Assembly: GCF_016462545.1 (NCBI RefSeq)
Contig: NZ_JAEMTA010000001.1
Span: forward strand, 382,668 to 446,667
Source of the DNA: Mycolicibacterium sp.
GTDB lineage: Bacteria; Actinomycetota; Actinomycetes; Mycobacteriales; Mycobacteriaceae
Reading direction: 5' to 3'
DNA length: 64,000 nt
The notes under the pieces were generated by a model. It was not told the DNA's origin, searched no databases, and worked only from the letters and a program-made list of their open reading frames with translations. Numbering within the stretch: the first letter of the stretch is position 1; the number at the start of each line of letters is the position of its first letter. The translations under genes were made by a program, and so were the position numbers. Below are positions 7,923-16,934 of the stretch, piece by piece.

Positions 7923-9401
7923 TCAGTTCTTCGCCGGGCTGGCAATTGACTTGACCTGCAGGTACTCCCGGAAGCCGTCCTCGCCGTGCTCGACGCCGCG
8001 ACCGCTGATCCCGTAGCCGCCGAAGGGGGCGTCGGGGGACAGGTAGAAGGAGTTGTTGATGTTGACGGTGCCCGCCTTCAACCGGTTGGCGACCTTCCAG
8101 GCGCGGTCCTCGTCTCGGGACTGCACGTATCCGGACAGTCCGTACTGGCTGTTGTTGGCCACCCGCACGGCCTCGTCGTCGTCACCGGAGTAGCGGATGA
8201 CGGAAAGGACCGGCCCGAAGACCTCGGTCTGGGCGATCTCGGAGTTCTCGTCGACGTCGGCGATGACGGTCGGCTCGAACCAGAAGCCCTTGCCACCGCG
8301 GTCACCTCTCTTGCCGCCTGCCACGATGCGAGCGCCGGCTTCGGCTGCCCGGTTGACCAGTCCCTCCATGCGTTCCAGCTGTTCGAGCCGGATGATCGGG
8401 CCCACCAGATTGCCGGGGTCTCGGGGATCGCCCCATGGCAAGGCGCTCACGAAGGCCTGCAGACGTCCCACGACCTCGTCGTAGATGTCGGCGTGCACGA
8501 CCATCCGGGTAGCCAGTGCACATCCCTGCCCGCTGCTGTTCATGCACATGGCGACGCCCAGACCGCACGCCATGTCGAGGTCGGCGTCGGGCAGCAGCAC
8601 GTTGGCGGACTTGCCACCGAGTTCCAATACCACGTGCCGGATTCCGACCGCGGCGTTCTGTGCGATGCGCTGCCCCACGGCGGCCGAACCGGTGAAGTGC
8701 AGCAGACCCACCCGCTGATCAGTGGTCAGGGCCTCACCGGCGATCGCCTTGTCTGCCGAGCTGATCGCGTTGAAGATGCCCGCCGGGATGTCGGTCTTCT
8801 CCGCGGCGATGCGCGCCATCAGGGCACCCGTCAGCGGGGTGTCGGGCGCGCTCTTGAGCACGACGGCGTTGCCGGTCGCCAGGGCGTGGCCGACCTTCCA
8901 GATGTTGGTCATGAAGGGCGCGTTCCACGGCGTGATGGCGCCGACGACGCCGAACGGTTCGTAGCGGACGCGCCGGTTGCTCTGCATGCCGAGCAGTTCG
9001 TACGGCGGAAGATCGCGTTCCCACTGCCAGGTCTCGATGAGCCCGTTGAAGTAGCTCATGTCGTCGATCATGGCGTCGACGTGAGTGCCGTGCACGATCG
9101 CCGGCGTGCCAGCCTCAGACACCAAGACATGCTTGATCAGTTCGGATTCGCCGCGGAGCGCTTCCTGAAACTGCTTGAGCACCTTCTGTCGGAACGCATG
9201 ATTGGTGGCCCAGTCGGTGCTCTCGACGGCCTTCACCGCGGCATCGACCGCGCGGGTGACGTCCTCGGCCCCGGCGTCGGCGGCGCTGGCCACCACCGAC
9301 TCGTCGGCCGGGTTGATGACGTCGTAGCGACGGCCGGAGGAGGATTCCTCGAACTTGCCGTCGATGAACAGGCGACCCTCGAGGTCGACGCTGGTTGTCA
9401 T
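7923..9401 (-). CDS. aldehyde dehydrogenase family protein
   Basis: This 492-aa NAD(P)-dependent aldehyde dehydrogenase oxidises an aldehyde to a carboxylic acid. It has the ITPWNAPF motif near residue 156, FTGSAAVG near 236, the general base E260 in VLELGGKS, the nucleophile C294 in SGQGCALATR and EVFGPVLSV near 385. It is the first gene of a minus-strand operon with the SDR, and its promoter region contains the ATACATGTAT palindrome. The acid produced would be a substrate for the FadD ligases in the window. Confidence 0.92.
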   Translation of the reverse strand: MTTSVDLEGRLFIDGKFEESSSGRRYDVINPADESVVASAADAGAEDVTRAVDAAVKAVESTDWATNHAFRQKVLKQFQEALRGESELIKHVLVSEAGTPAIVHGTHVDAMIDDMSYFNGLIETWQWERDLPPYELLGMQSNRRVRYEPFGVVGAITPWNAPFMTNIWKVGHALATGNAVVLKSAPDTPLTGALMARIAAEKTDIPAGIFNAISSADKAIAGEALTTDQRVGLLHFTGSAAVGQRIAQNAAVGIRHVVLELGGKSANVLLPDADLDMACGLGVAMCMNSSGQGCALATRMVVHADIYDEVVGRLQAFVSALPWGDPRDPGNLVGPIIRLEQLERMEGLVNRAAEAGARIVAGGKRGDRGGKGFWFEPTVIADVDENSEIAQTEVFGPVLSVIRYSGDDDEAVRVANNSQYGLSGYVQSRDEDRAWKVANRLKAGTVNINNSFYLSPDAPFGGYGISGRGVEHGEDGFREYLQVKSIASPAKN

Positions 9402-9442
9402 GGTTACTCCATCACGTTCGAAGTTCTGCGGGCTGAGCCGTA

Positions 9443-9456
9443 CTGTACATGTATAG
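9443..9456. promoter_or_regulatory. ATACATGTAT-family operator, divergent promoter
   Basis: CTGTACATGTATAG lies between the divergent aldehyde dehydrogenase (start 9401) and acyl-CoA dehydrogenase (start 9504) genes. It differs by one base from the perfect palindrome CTATACATGTATAG at 12432 and shares ACATGTATAG with the copy at 24256. One shared repressor is likely to control both directions. Confidence 0.65.
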
Positions 9457-9503
9457 CTAGGCGGTAGTGAAGTACTTCACACAACGCGGTGAATGGAGCC
9501 AGG

Positions 9504-10679
9504 GTGACTCAGACCGACGCAAGACCGACCGAAGCAGATGCGATTCTGGACGCCTTCGCCGACGCGCTGGCCGCTGCCTCGCGGGAGTTGGCGCATCTTC
9601 GCGAACCCAGTGTCGACTCCGATCAGCAGAAGGCGTTCTCGGCAGAACTGCTCGGCTGGCTGTACGACGGCGGCTGGGTCCGCTGGGGCTGGCCCGAGGG
9701 CGTCGGCGGTCTTGGCGGCTCGGCGACGATCCGCTGTCAGATCTACGAGCGACTTGCGTTGTGCGGCTACGTGATTCCAGACCATCTCTACGTTCTCGAG
9801 GTGTGCGGCCCCGCCGTCGTCAGCCATGCGCCCCGGCTGGCGACCGAGGTGCTGCCCGCCGCGCTTCGTGGTGACCGGCTGTGGTCGCAGGGATTCTCCG
9901 AACCGGAGGCGGGAAGCGATCTCGCCGCGCTGCGCACCCGGGCCGTCGAAGACGCCCACGGCAACTTCCGGGTCTCCGGCCAGAAGATCTGGACCTCCTA
10001 CGGTTCACGCGCCGACGAGATCGTGTTGTTGGCTCGCACCGGTACGCCCGAGAGTCGGCACCGAGGCCTGACCATGATGCTCGTCGACCTCGACCATCCG
10101 GGCGTCGAGCGCCGACCGATTGCACTGGCCGCCGGACGTCAGGAACTCGCCGAGATCTTCTTCACCGACGTTCCCGTCGCCCGGGACCGCGTCATCGGAA
10201 CGGTCGACGGCGGATGGGGAGTGGCGATGGATCTGCTGCAGTACGAGCGCGGCAACTACGCATGGATGCGCATGGCCGCCACCACCAGTCACCTGCAGGA
10301 GATGTTGCAGTCCGCGAACGTCTCCGGCAACGACCCATTGGCGGCGGTCGCCGTCGGCCGCGCCTACCTCAGCCTCGCCGCACTGCGGGCCAGAACGTCG
10401 TCGACGCTGCGCAAGCTCTCGGCCCACGAAGCCGTCGGATCGCAGACCAGCGTCGACAAGCTGCTCCTGTCTGCGGCAGAACAGGACGTCCTCGACGCAT
10501 CGCTGGCGGTGCTCGATACCCAGGTCCTGCTCGGAGACGAACCGCACGACGCCCGCTGGCGTGACGAATGGTGGTATTCGCGGGCGTCGTCGGTGTACGG
10601 CGGCGCCCGCGAAATCCAGCACAGCATCATCGCCGATCGGATTTTGGGCCTACCGAAGGAGAATTCCGGTGGACGCTGA
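9504..10679 (+). CDS. acyl-CoA dehydrogenase, large FadE subunit
   Basis: This is an FAD-dependent acyl-CoA dehydrogenase subunit of about 391 aa that introduces an alpha-beta double bond. It has FSEPEAGSDLAALR and GQKIWTSYGSRADE for flavin and substrate binding, and ends with the normal signature GGAREIQHSIIADRILGLP. GTG 9504 is preferred because GGAG sits 5 nt upstream; GTG 9489 in the same frame lacks that. The next gene overlaps by 11 nt and encodes an incomplete FadE partner, the arrangement of heteromeric alpha2beta2 mycobacterial dehydrogenases for steroid side chains (ChsE-type). It is paralogous to the 37825-39033 product. Confidence 0.9.
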   Translation: MTQTDARPTEADAILDAFADALAAASRELAHLREPSVDSDQQKAFSAELLGWLYDGGWVRWGWPEGVGGLGGSATIRCQIYERLALCGYVIPDHLYVLEVCGPAVVSHAPRLATEVLPAALRGDRLWSQGFSEPEAGSDLAALRTRAVEDAHGNFRVSGQKIWTSYGSRADEIVLLARTGTPESRHRGLTMMLVDLDHPGVERRPIALAAGRQELAEIFFTDVPVARDRVIGTVDGGWGVAMDLLQYERGNYAWMRMAATTSHLQEMLQSANVSGNDPLAAVAVGRAYLSLAALRARTSSTLRKLSAHEAVGSQTSVDKLLLSAAEQDVLDASLAVLDTQVLLGDEPHDARWRDEWWYSRASSVYGGAREIQHSIIADRILGLPKENSGGR

Positions 10680-11586
10680 CACCCGCGAACTGCTAGCCGG
10701 CTCGATCCGGGAGCTACTGAAATCACCGGGCGAACTGGTGGCCGGACTGGCCGAAATGGGTTGGGCTGAAGTAGTTTCCGACGATGAAGCGGCAGCGACT
10801 GAGCTGCTGTTCACCGAGCAGGGGCGCGCAGGCGCGGCGTCGGCCGCGCTCGACGGCGTCATGATCGACGCAGCCCTGGCTTCCGGACCGGTGGTGGTCG
10901 TGCATCCGTTCGGTGCTGCGACCAGCACATGCATCGGAGACGAGGTTCACGTCGACGGCGTTCTGCTGGCCGAACCGGCGTCGGGCGCCTCCTACGTCGT
11001 GATCGTGGGGGACGTGGTGTACATCGTGCCCGTCGAAAGCGACTCGGCAACTCTGGTCAACGGTTTCGACCCTGCATCCAGGCTTCGTCGGGTCCGCCTG
11101 AGCGCCGGTGCCGTGCGCCGACAGACCGGCGACGGGGTCGCCGCCACCGCTGCCGCGCGCCGGGCGCTGGCCAGCGAGCTGATCGGCAATGGACGGGCAA
11201 TGCTCGATCTCGCCGTCGATCAGGTCACCCAACGTCACCAATTCGGCAGACCGATCGGGGCCAACCAGACGCCGCGCCACCGCCTCGCCGACGCCTACGT
11301 TCAACTGTCGGCCGCAGGCGAACTCGTCCAGATCGCCTGGGCCAGTGGCACCCCGTGGGATGCGACGGTGGCCAAGGCCTACGCCGGCCAAGCCGTCGAC
11401 ACCACCGCCCGCGCCTGTCTACAGGTCTGTGGCGCCATCGGTTTGACGGCGGAGCATCCTCTGGGCAACTACGTCAAGCGGTCGCGCACCCTCGACGCGC
11501 TCCACGGCCGGTGGCAACATGCGATGCGCGCGATCGGTGAGGAATTGCTTGCGGCGCGAACCATTCCGCAGGGGGTACGGGTATGA
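10669..11586 (+). CDS. acyl-CoA dehydrogenase, small FadE partner subunit
   Basis: This 305-aa FadE homologue is shorter than a full enzyme. The N-terminal helical part is reduced and the SEPxAGSD flavin motif is absent, while the C-terminal helical domain is kept (HQFGRPIGANQTPRHRLADA, CGAIGLTAEHPLGNYVKRS). Such subunits work only together with a full-length partner, here the upstream gene, which it overlaps by 11 nt. The chosen start is GTG 10669, preceded by GAAGGAGAA. It pairs functionally with the preceding gene in the same way as the 36830-37828 and 37825-39033 products. Confidence 0.88.
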   Translation: MDADTRELLAGSIRELLKSPGELVAGLAEMGWAEVVSDDEAAATELLFTEQGRAGAASAALDGVMIDAALASGPVVVVHPFGAATSTCIGDEVHVDGVLLAEPASGASYVVIVGDVVYIVPVESDSATLVNGFDPASRLRRVRLSAGAVRRQTGDGVAATAAARRALASELIGNGRAMLDLAVDQVTQRHQFGRPIGANQTPRHRLADAYVQLSAAGELVQIAWASGTPWDATVAKAYAGQAVDTTARACLQVCGAIGLTAEHPLGNYVKRSRTLDALHGRWQHAMRAIGEELLAARTIPQGVRV

Positions 11587-12392
11587 GTGAGCCAGACGAA
11601 GCGCACGCCATCTTCGAGACGATCGGCGATGCGATCGCCCGACTCCGGATCAATCGGCCGGACCGACTCGGCGCGTACACGCCGAGGATGTGTGCGGAGA
11701 TGCTCGACGCGATTCGACGGTTTCGTCTCGACGACGAGCTACGGGTACTCATTCTGACCGGTTCGGGTCGAGGCTTCTGTACCGGCGGGGACGTCTCGCC
11801 GGACGCGGGATTCGCCGACGACCTCACCAAGCAGATAGGGCGGGCGCGCGAACTGAGGGAAGATTCCCACGCCGTCGTCACTGCGCTGCACAAGCTCGAC
11901 AAGCCGGTGCTGTGCGCGGTCAACGGAATCGCCGTCAACGGCGGATTGACCTTTGCGCTTGCCTGCGACCTGCGGATCGTCGCGGAGAGCGCCCGACTGG
12001 GCGACACGAGCGGCCGGGCCGGTTTGCTACCGGACGAAGGCGGCGCCTGGCTGTTTCCTCGGTTCATGGGATACGACAGGGCATTTCGCATGGTGGCTCT
12101 GTCGGAGATCTACGATTCCGCGACCGCACTCACGTTGGGACTGGCCACCGAGGTCGTCCCCGACGACAAGCTGGAGTCGCGGACCGTCGAACTCGCCGAG
12201 CGGTTCGCGGCGGCCGCACCGCTGGCCCTTCGCGCGGTCAAGCTCATGATGCGCCGCGGCCTCGAATCCACCCTGGACTCCTCACTCGGCGATGCCCAGC
12301 AAGCGGTGCTCTGGGTCGGTCCCAGTGCCGACGCGCAGGAGGGCAAGGCGGCGTTCCTGGAGCGTCGCGCCCCCAGGTTCACTGGCCACTGA
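11583..12392 (+). CDS. crotonase-superfamily protein with substituted catalytic Glu residues
   Basis: This 269-aa enoyl-CoA hydratase/isomerase-fold protein overlaps the preceding gene by ATGA. The oxyanion-hole region is present (GSGRGFCTGGDVS and NGIAVNGGLTFALACD). At the positions of the two catalytic Glu of classical enoyl-CoA hydratase it has Thr (GGLTFA) and Ser (GDTSGRAG). An acidic pair follows in GLLPDEGGAWLFPR, a pattern seen in crotonases with other chemistry such as C-C hydrolases or isomerases. Water addition is therefore not assured. It is the third gene of the FadE pair operon. Confidence 0.88.
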   Translation: MSEPDEAHAIFETIGDAIARLRINRPDRLGAYTPRMCAEMLDAIRRFRLDDELRVLILTGSGRGFCTGGDVSPDAGFADDLTKQIGRARELREDSHAVVTALHKLDKPVLCAVNGIAVNGGLTFALACDLRIVAESARLGDTSGRAGLLPDEGGAWLFPRFMGYDRAFRMVALSEIYDSATALTLGLATEVVPDDKLESRTVELAERFAAAAPLALRAVKLMMRRGLESTLDSSLGDAQQAVLWVGPSADAQEGKAAFLERRAPRFTGH

Positions 12393-12431
12393 GCCGAAGA
12401 TCGATTCTGCCGAACCGTTCTCCTGCCGCAG

Positions 12432-12445
12432 CTATACATGTATAG
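12432..12445. promoter_or_regulatory. perfect 14-bp palindrome CTATACATGTATAG, operator
   Basis: This is a perfect palindrome 25 bp upstream of GTG 12471. It also forms a -10-like hexamer TATAGT (12441-12446), so a bound repressor would cover the promoter of the amidohydrolase-DUF35-Ltp-FadD operon. Sister sites are at 9443 and 24256. Confidence 0.7.
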
Positions 12446-12470
12446 TACGGAACGAGGAAAGGACTTCATC

Positions 12471-13679
12471 GTGGCACTCATCGAGAACAGCGTCGGCGAA
12501 CTTCCGTATCGGCTGACCGATTTCGACCAGCATTCCTACGAGGCGGAGGACTGCTTCACGCGGTTCATGCCGAAGGCGAAGCTGGACACCGCCGTGCGCA
12601 CGATCATCGCGCCGAGCGGACGAAAGATGCTGCTCGCCAACGATCGGCTCGTCACCGCCCTCGAGAATGACATGGATCAGGCATACGTCCCCGGCTCGTT
12701 GGTGGAGATGCTCAAGCAGCGGGCGTCGGGTGATGCGACCGACGCCGACCGGTTCTATGAACCGATGCAGCCCGAGTACCTCGACAAGGAAGCCCGCCTC
12801 AAGCAACTCGACGAGCAGCAGATCGAGCGGACCATCATGTACCCGGGAGGTTGGGCGCTCTTCGCCGAGCAATACCTCACCGGGATCGACCCGCTCTACG
12901 ACAACCTCGAGTCGTTCAACAAGTGGATCGACGAGGACTGGGGCTTCGCGCACCAGGACCGCATCTACGCCCCGGCCATGCTGTCCTTCCGTGACCTCGA
13001 CCGCGCCGTCGCGGAACTCGACCGCGTCCTGAACGCCGGCGCCCGGTTCATCGTCCTGCCCGCCGGCCCGGCCTATGGCCGCTCACCCGGCGACCCGTAC
13101 TTCGACCCGATCTGGTCGCGCATCAACGAGGCCAAGGCCGTGGTGTGCTACCACATCTCCGAGTTCCACTACCAGGATCAGGTTGCCTCCCACTGGGGTT
13201 GGGAATTGAAGCCGCCGTTCCAGTTCTCGGCATGGCAGTGGCAGAACACCTACGGCGAACGTCCCATCACCGACACGCTGTCGGCGCTGATCTTCGACAA
13301 CATCTTTGGCCGCTTTCCCAACATCAAGGTGTTGGTCAGTGAGTTCGGCGCCGAGTGGGTGCCGCACTTCATCCGCCACATGGACAAGAGCCGCGGCATG
13401 GCGCGGGGCGGCCCATGGCTGGGCGGACAGCTCACCGAGCGGCCCAGCACGATCTTCAAGAAGCACGTCCGCGTGGTTCCGTACCCGGAGGACGACACGA
13501 TCGGCCTCATCGAGAAGCTCGACTCCACCGAAACCCTGCTGATGGGATCGGACTGGCCGCACGCCGAGGGCTTGCGTGAGCCCGCGGACTTCTGGAACAA
13601 GGTGGACGGACTCGACGACGAGATAAAACGTGCCTTCCTGCGCGAGAACGGCATGAAGCTGAGCAGCGGTATCGTCTGA
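12471..13679 (+). CDS. amidohydrolase-2 family protein (DxDxH type)
   Basis: This 402-aa TIM-barrel metal-dependent protein belongs to the long mycobacterial amidohydrolase branch. The first metal motif is DFDQHSYE, followed by NKWIDEDWGFAHQDR, VCYHIS, VLVSEFGAEWV and the terminal GSDWPHAEGL, which carries the last Asp ligand. GTG 12471 is chosen because AGGAAAGGA lies 8 nt upstream; an earlier in-frame ATG at 12438 is inside the operator palindrome. It shares its architecture with the 56893-58125 product. As first gene of a DUF35/Ltp/FadD/hotdog operon, it may hydrolyse a ring or acyl product. The reaction is not established. Confidence 0.85.
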   Translation: MALIENSVGELPYRLTDFDQHSYEAEDCFTRFMPKAKLDTAVRTIIAPSGRKMLLANDRLVTALENDMDQAYVPGSLVEMLKQRASGDATDADRFYEPMQPEYLDKEARLKQLDEQQIERTIMYPGGWALFAEQYLTGIDPLYDNLESFNKWIDEDWGFAHQDRIYAPAMLSFRDLDRAVAELDRVLNAGARFIVLPAGPAYGRSPGDPYFDPIWSRINEAKAVVCYHISEFHYQDQVASHWGWELKPPFQFSAWQWQNTYGERPITDTLSALIFDNIFGRFPNIKVLVSEFGAEWVPHFIRHMDKSRGMARGGPWLGGQLTERPSTIFKKHVRVVPYPEDDTIGLIEKLDSTETLLMGSDWPHAEGLREPADFWNKVDGLDDEIKRAFLRENGMKLSSGIV

Positions 13680-13681
13680 TC

Positions 13682-14149
13682 GTGAGTGCGGATGATCTGC
13701 AGGATCGGCACCTATCCAACGACGAACTGGTGCAGCGCTTTCCGGGTGAGCCGATCACGCACGACAACGCGGCTCACTATCGCGGTCGGCTCCGCAAGGA
13801 ACTGCTGGTGAATCGTTGCGACGACTGCGGGATCTGGCATGCCCCGCCCAAGCCGGTGTGTCCGGAGTGCTGGTCAGCGAACCTCACCGCCACCCCGGTA
13901 AGCGGCAACGGCGAGATCTTCATGAACGTCTTCCTGTACCAGGGGCCGCCTGCACCCGGCGTCGACTATTCGACGCCGTACCCGGTGGTCACGGTGGAGT
14001 TGGAAGAGCAAGTGGGGCTGAGGTTCACCGCCACCGTCGCCGACGCCGACAACGACGACATCCGGATCGGCAAGGCGGTGCGCCTGGACTGGCGGGAACG
14101 TCACGGCTCTCCGATCCCCGTCTTCGTGCTGACGGGAGCCGACGCGTGA
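13682..14149 (+). CDS. DUF35 zinc-ribbon OB-fold protein
   Basis: This 155-aa protein has an N-terminal zinc ribbon (C46-x2-C49 and C60-x2-C63 in CDDCG and CPEC) followed by an OB fold, the DUF35 layout. In steroid-degrading actinobacteria DUF35 proteins or domains dock onto Ltp thiolase-fold enzymes and provide part of an acyl-CoA tunnel for retro-aldol cleavage (Ltp2-ChsH2). The gene starts at GTG 13682, 2 nt after the amidohydrolase, and overlaps the following Ltp gene by 4 nt, so co-translation with that partner is expected. Confidence 0.9.
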   Translation: MSADDLQDRHLSNDELVQRFPGEPITHDNAAHYRGRLRKELLVNRCDDCGIWHAPPKPVCPECWSANLTATPVSGNGEIFMNVFLYQGPPAPGVDYSTPYPVVTVELEEQVGLRFTATVADADNDDIRIGKAVRLDWRERHGSPIPVFVLTGADA

Positions 14150-15321
14150 GCGGCTCGTCGCGCAATCCCATGAAGGATCAGGTGGCCATCGCCGGCGCCT
14201 CGACCACCGGCTTCGTCGCGACCAACCTGGAGCGCAGCCAGACCTCGCTGGCCGCAGAGGCCTGCATCGACGTGATCCGCAAGTGCGGTCTGACCGCGGC
14301 CGACGTCGACGGGCTGTGCGGCAGCTGGCCCAACGTCGAGATTCTGCAAGCGGCCCTTGGTCTTCCCGAGGTGACCTGGTCGGGCAATCCGACGATTCCG
14401 ATGGTCGACCACGTCGCCACCGCGGCGGCAGCCGTGCACAGTGGTCTCTGCGAGGTAGCGCTGGTCTATCACGCGGCCTACCGTTCGGCGTGGAACACCA
14501 GCTCGTCGCTGAAGGATCCGTTCCGGCGCATCGCGACTCCCGGCCTGCTCGATCCGCATCCGGGCCCGGAGTCAGTCGCCGCCGCAGTGGGCTACACCGC
14601 CTGGGCGTCGCGGTACATGTACGAGTTCGGTGCGACCAGCGAGGACTTCGGGCTGGTCGCGATCAACGACCGTACCAACGCGGCCCGTAATCCCGCTGCG
14701 GCCAAGCGTGATCCGATCACGATGGACGACTACCTCGCCGCCAGGATGATCCGCTGGCCGCTGCGTCTGCTCGACATGGACGTGCCCGTGGACGGGGCCG
14801 ACGCCTTCATCATCACGACCGCCGAGCGGGCCCGCGATCTTCCGCTGCCGCCGGTGCTCATCAACGCTGCGGTGCTCGGCCAGGTCGCGCACAACGAGGA
14901 GGACCAGACGGTCAGCCTGCGTCATCACGGTCAGCAGGTGGTGGTCGACACCCTGAAGCGCAAGGGCGACTTCTGGATCGATGACGTCGACGTCTACTTC
15001 CCCTACGACGGTTTCACCCCGATAACCCTGAACTGGATCGAGAACGCGGGCTGGTGCAAGCCGGGGGAGGCGGGCGACTTCCTTCGCGAGCACTGGGATC
15101 ACGACGCGGGACGAGCACTCATCAACGGCCGCGTTCCCATCAATCCGCACGGCGGGTCCCTGTCGGAGGGGGCCACGCAGGGCTCGGGTCACGTGCGCGA
15201 GGCCGTGCACCAGCTCCAAGGCCTGGCCGGTGACCGGCAGGTGCCCGATGCGCGGAGGGCGCTCGTCACCGCGGGCGGCTTCTTCTTCAACGCGCAGGGC
15301 CTCACTCTGCACACCGGCTAG
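14146..15321 (+). CDS. thiolase-fold Ltp2-like protein, probable aldolase
   Basis: This 391-aa non-decarboxylating thiolase-fold protein starts at GTG 14146, overlapping the DUF35 stop (GTGA). ATG 14170 is an alternative. The thiolase nucleophile Cys is absent: the equivalent helix reads IPMVDHVATAAAAVHSG. The C-terminal half carries the Ltp pattern YFPYDGFTP, then INPHGGSLSEGATQGSGHV and QLQGLAGDRQVPDA. Loss of Cys with an adjacent DUF35 gene is characteristic of Ltp2-type retro-aldolases that split a beta-hydroxyacyl-CoA into a ketone or aldehyde and a shorter acyl-CoA. The assignment to aldolase rather than a thiolase is inference from family knowledge. Confidence 0.85.
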   Translation: MSGSSRNPMKDQVAIAGASTTGFVATNLERSQTSLAAEACIDVIRKCGLTAADVDGLCGSWPNVEILQAALGLPEVTWSGNPTIPMVDHVATAAAAVHSGLCEVALVYHAAYRSAWNTSSSLKDPFRRIATPGLLDPHPGPESVAAAVGYTAWASRYMYEFGATSEDFGLVAINDRTNAARNPAAAKRDPITMDDYLAARMIRWPLRLLDMDVPVDGADAFIITTAERARDLPLPPVLINAAVLGQVAHNEEDQTVSLRHHGQQVVVDTLKRKGDFWIDDVDVYFPYDGFTPITLNWIENAGWCKPGEAGDFLREHWDHDAGRALINGRVPINPHGGSLSEGATQGSGHVREAVHQLQGLAGDRQVPDARRALVTAGGFFFNAQGLTLHTG

Positions 15322-15329
15322 GAAGGCAG

Positions 15330-16934
15330 ATGACGGACACCGTCCTGGACATGTTCCGCCGCACCGTCGTCGAGGCGCCGGGCAGTCCGTTGCTGGCGTA
15401 CTTCGACGGCGTCCTGACGGCCGCCGACGTCGACCGAAGCTCCGACGCACTGGCCATGGCGCTGGCCGACGGCGGCTTCGGCCGCGGTGACCGCTTGGCG
15501 CTGTACACGCAGAACGTCCCGCAGTACGTCGTCGCTCTAATCGCGGCATGGAAGCTCGGCGCCATCGCGGTCGCGATCAACCCCATGCTGACCCCGCGTG
15601 AGATCGAGAAGCTGATTGGCGACTCGACGCCTTCGGTGTTTCTGGCGCTGAGCGAACTCTACTCCGAAGAACTCGCCGATACGCTGGCGCGGTCCTCGGT
15701 GACGCGGGTCATCACCACCAGCGCACTGGACTTCCAGTGCGCGAACGACTCCCGTGTTCTCCCCGGTGAGCGGATCCCGACGCCCTCAGGCACCGAGGAT
15801 CTCCGCGAGCTCGTCGACCGTTTCGACGGCCAGGCGCCCGACGGTGTCGCACTCGATGCGGACGACGTCGCCGTCATCACCTATACCTCGGGCACCACGG
15901 GCGCGCCCAAGGGCGCGATGAACACCCACCGCAACGTGGCGACCGGCGGGGCGGCCTACCGTGACTGGTTCGTTCTCGAAGCGGACGACGTCATTCTCGG
16001 TGTGGCCCCGCTGTTCCACGTAACCGGACTGTCCGGACACATCGCCGCGGCGATCGCCGCCGGCGCGTCACTGGTGCTGTCCTATCGTTTCGACGTCGGC
16101 GTGACGCTGGACATGATCCGCACGTACGCACCGACGTTCACGGTCGGCGCCATCACCGTGTTCATCGCGCTCGCCAACTCACCCGACGCCACCCCTGCTG
16201 CGCTGTCGTCGTTGACGACGATCGCCTCTGGAGGGGCCCCGATCCCGGCGGCCACGGTGGACCGCTTCGAGAGTCGCTTCGGTGTCTACGTCCACAACGT
16301 CTACGGCATGACCGAGACGACGTCACCCGTGCTGAGCGTGCCGATGGGCAGCCGGGCACCGGTCGGCGCGGAGACCGAGGCGCTCTCGGTCGGTGTCCCG
16401 GTGCTGAGTGCGCAGGTACGCGTAGTCGACGAGTCCGGTACGACGCTGCCTGCCGGGCAGCTCGGCGAGCTCGCGGTGCGCGGGCCGCAGGTCATCGGGG
16501 GCTACTGGCGCAACGAGGTCGAAACCGCGGCCGCGATCCGGGACGGCTGGCTGCTGACCGGCGACGTCGCCTACGTCGACGACGACGGCTGGTACTACCT
16601 CGTCGACCGCAAGAAGGACATGATCGTCGCCAGCGGCTACAAGGTGTGGCCACGCGAGGTCGAAGACGTCCTGTACACCCACGACGCCGTCCTCGAAGCG
16701 GGAGTCGTCGGTGTGCCCGATCCCTATCGCGGTGAGACTGTCAAAGCGTATGTGTCTCTGCGCGAGGGGGTTTCGGTGCAGCCGCAAGAACTGGTGGACT
16801 TCTGCCGCGCCCGGATGGCCGCCTACAAGTACCCGCGCGAAGTGGAGATCGTCGACGTGATCCCGAAGACGGCGACCGGAAAGATACTGCGCCGCAGCCT
16901 GCGCGCCCAGACCGCATTGGTGCGCGACTCGTGA
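15330..16934 (+). CDS. acyl-CoA synthetase (AMP-binding, FadD-like)
   Basis: This 534-aa ANL ligase starts at ATG 15330 with GGAAGG upstream. P-loop TYTSGTTGAPKG lies at residues 185-195, the adenine motif VYGMTETTS near 325, LTGDVAYVDDDGWYYLVDRKKD near 410-430 and the catalytic Lys in TATGKILRRSL near 520. It is a complete, soluble acid:CoA ligase. It lies in the operon between the Ltp2-like and hotdog genes and overlaps the latter by 4 nt, so it probably activates the acid that enters this operon's pathway. Confidence 0.92.
   Translation: MTDTVLDMFRRTVVEAPGSPLLAYFDGVLTAADVDRSSDALAMALADGGFGRGDRLALYTQNVPQYVVALIAAWKLGAIAVAINPMLTPREIEKLIGDSTPSVFLALSELYSEELADTLARSSVTRVITTSALDFQCANDSRVLPGERIPTPSGTEDLRELVDRFDGQAPDGVALDADDVAVITYTSGTTGAPKGAMNTHRNVATGGAAYRDWFVLEADDVILGVAPLFHVTGLSGHIAAAIAAGASLVLSYRFDVGVTLDMIRTYAPTFTVGAITVFIALANSPDATPAALSSLTTIASGGAPIPAATVDRFESRFGVYVHNVYGMTETTSPVLSVPMGSRAPVGAETEALSVGVPVLSAQVRVVDESGTTLPAGQLGELAVRGPQVIGGYWRNEVETAAAIRDGWLLTGDVAYVDDDGWYYLVDRKKDMIVASGYKVWPREVEDVLYTHDAVLEAGVVGVPDPYRGETVKAYVSLREGVSVQPQELVDFCRARMAAYKYPREVEIVDVIPKTATGKILRRSLRAQTALVRDS

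Noticed and set aside
7986..9467. Long plus-strand open frame antisense to the aldehyde dehydrogenase
   Set aside because: Arises from GC-rich codon third positions of the real gene; translated product is His/Gly/Val-rich with no domain, and the opposite frame has all aldehyde dehydrogenase motifs.
15330..16934. Reading the AMP-binding proteins as non-ribosomal peptide synthetase modules
   Set aside because: No condensation or carrier domain follows any of them; sizes (486-545 aa) and neighbours fit stand-alone acyl-CoA ligases.
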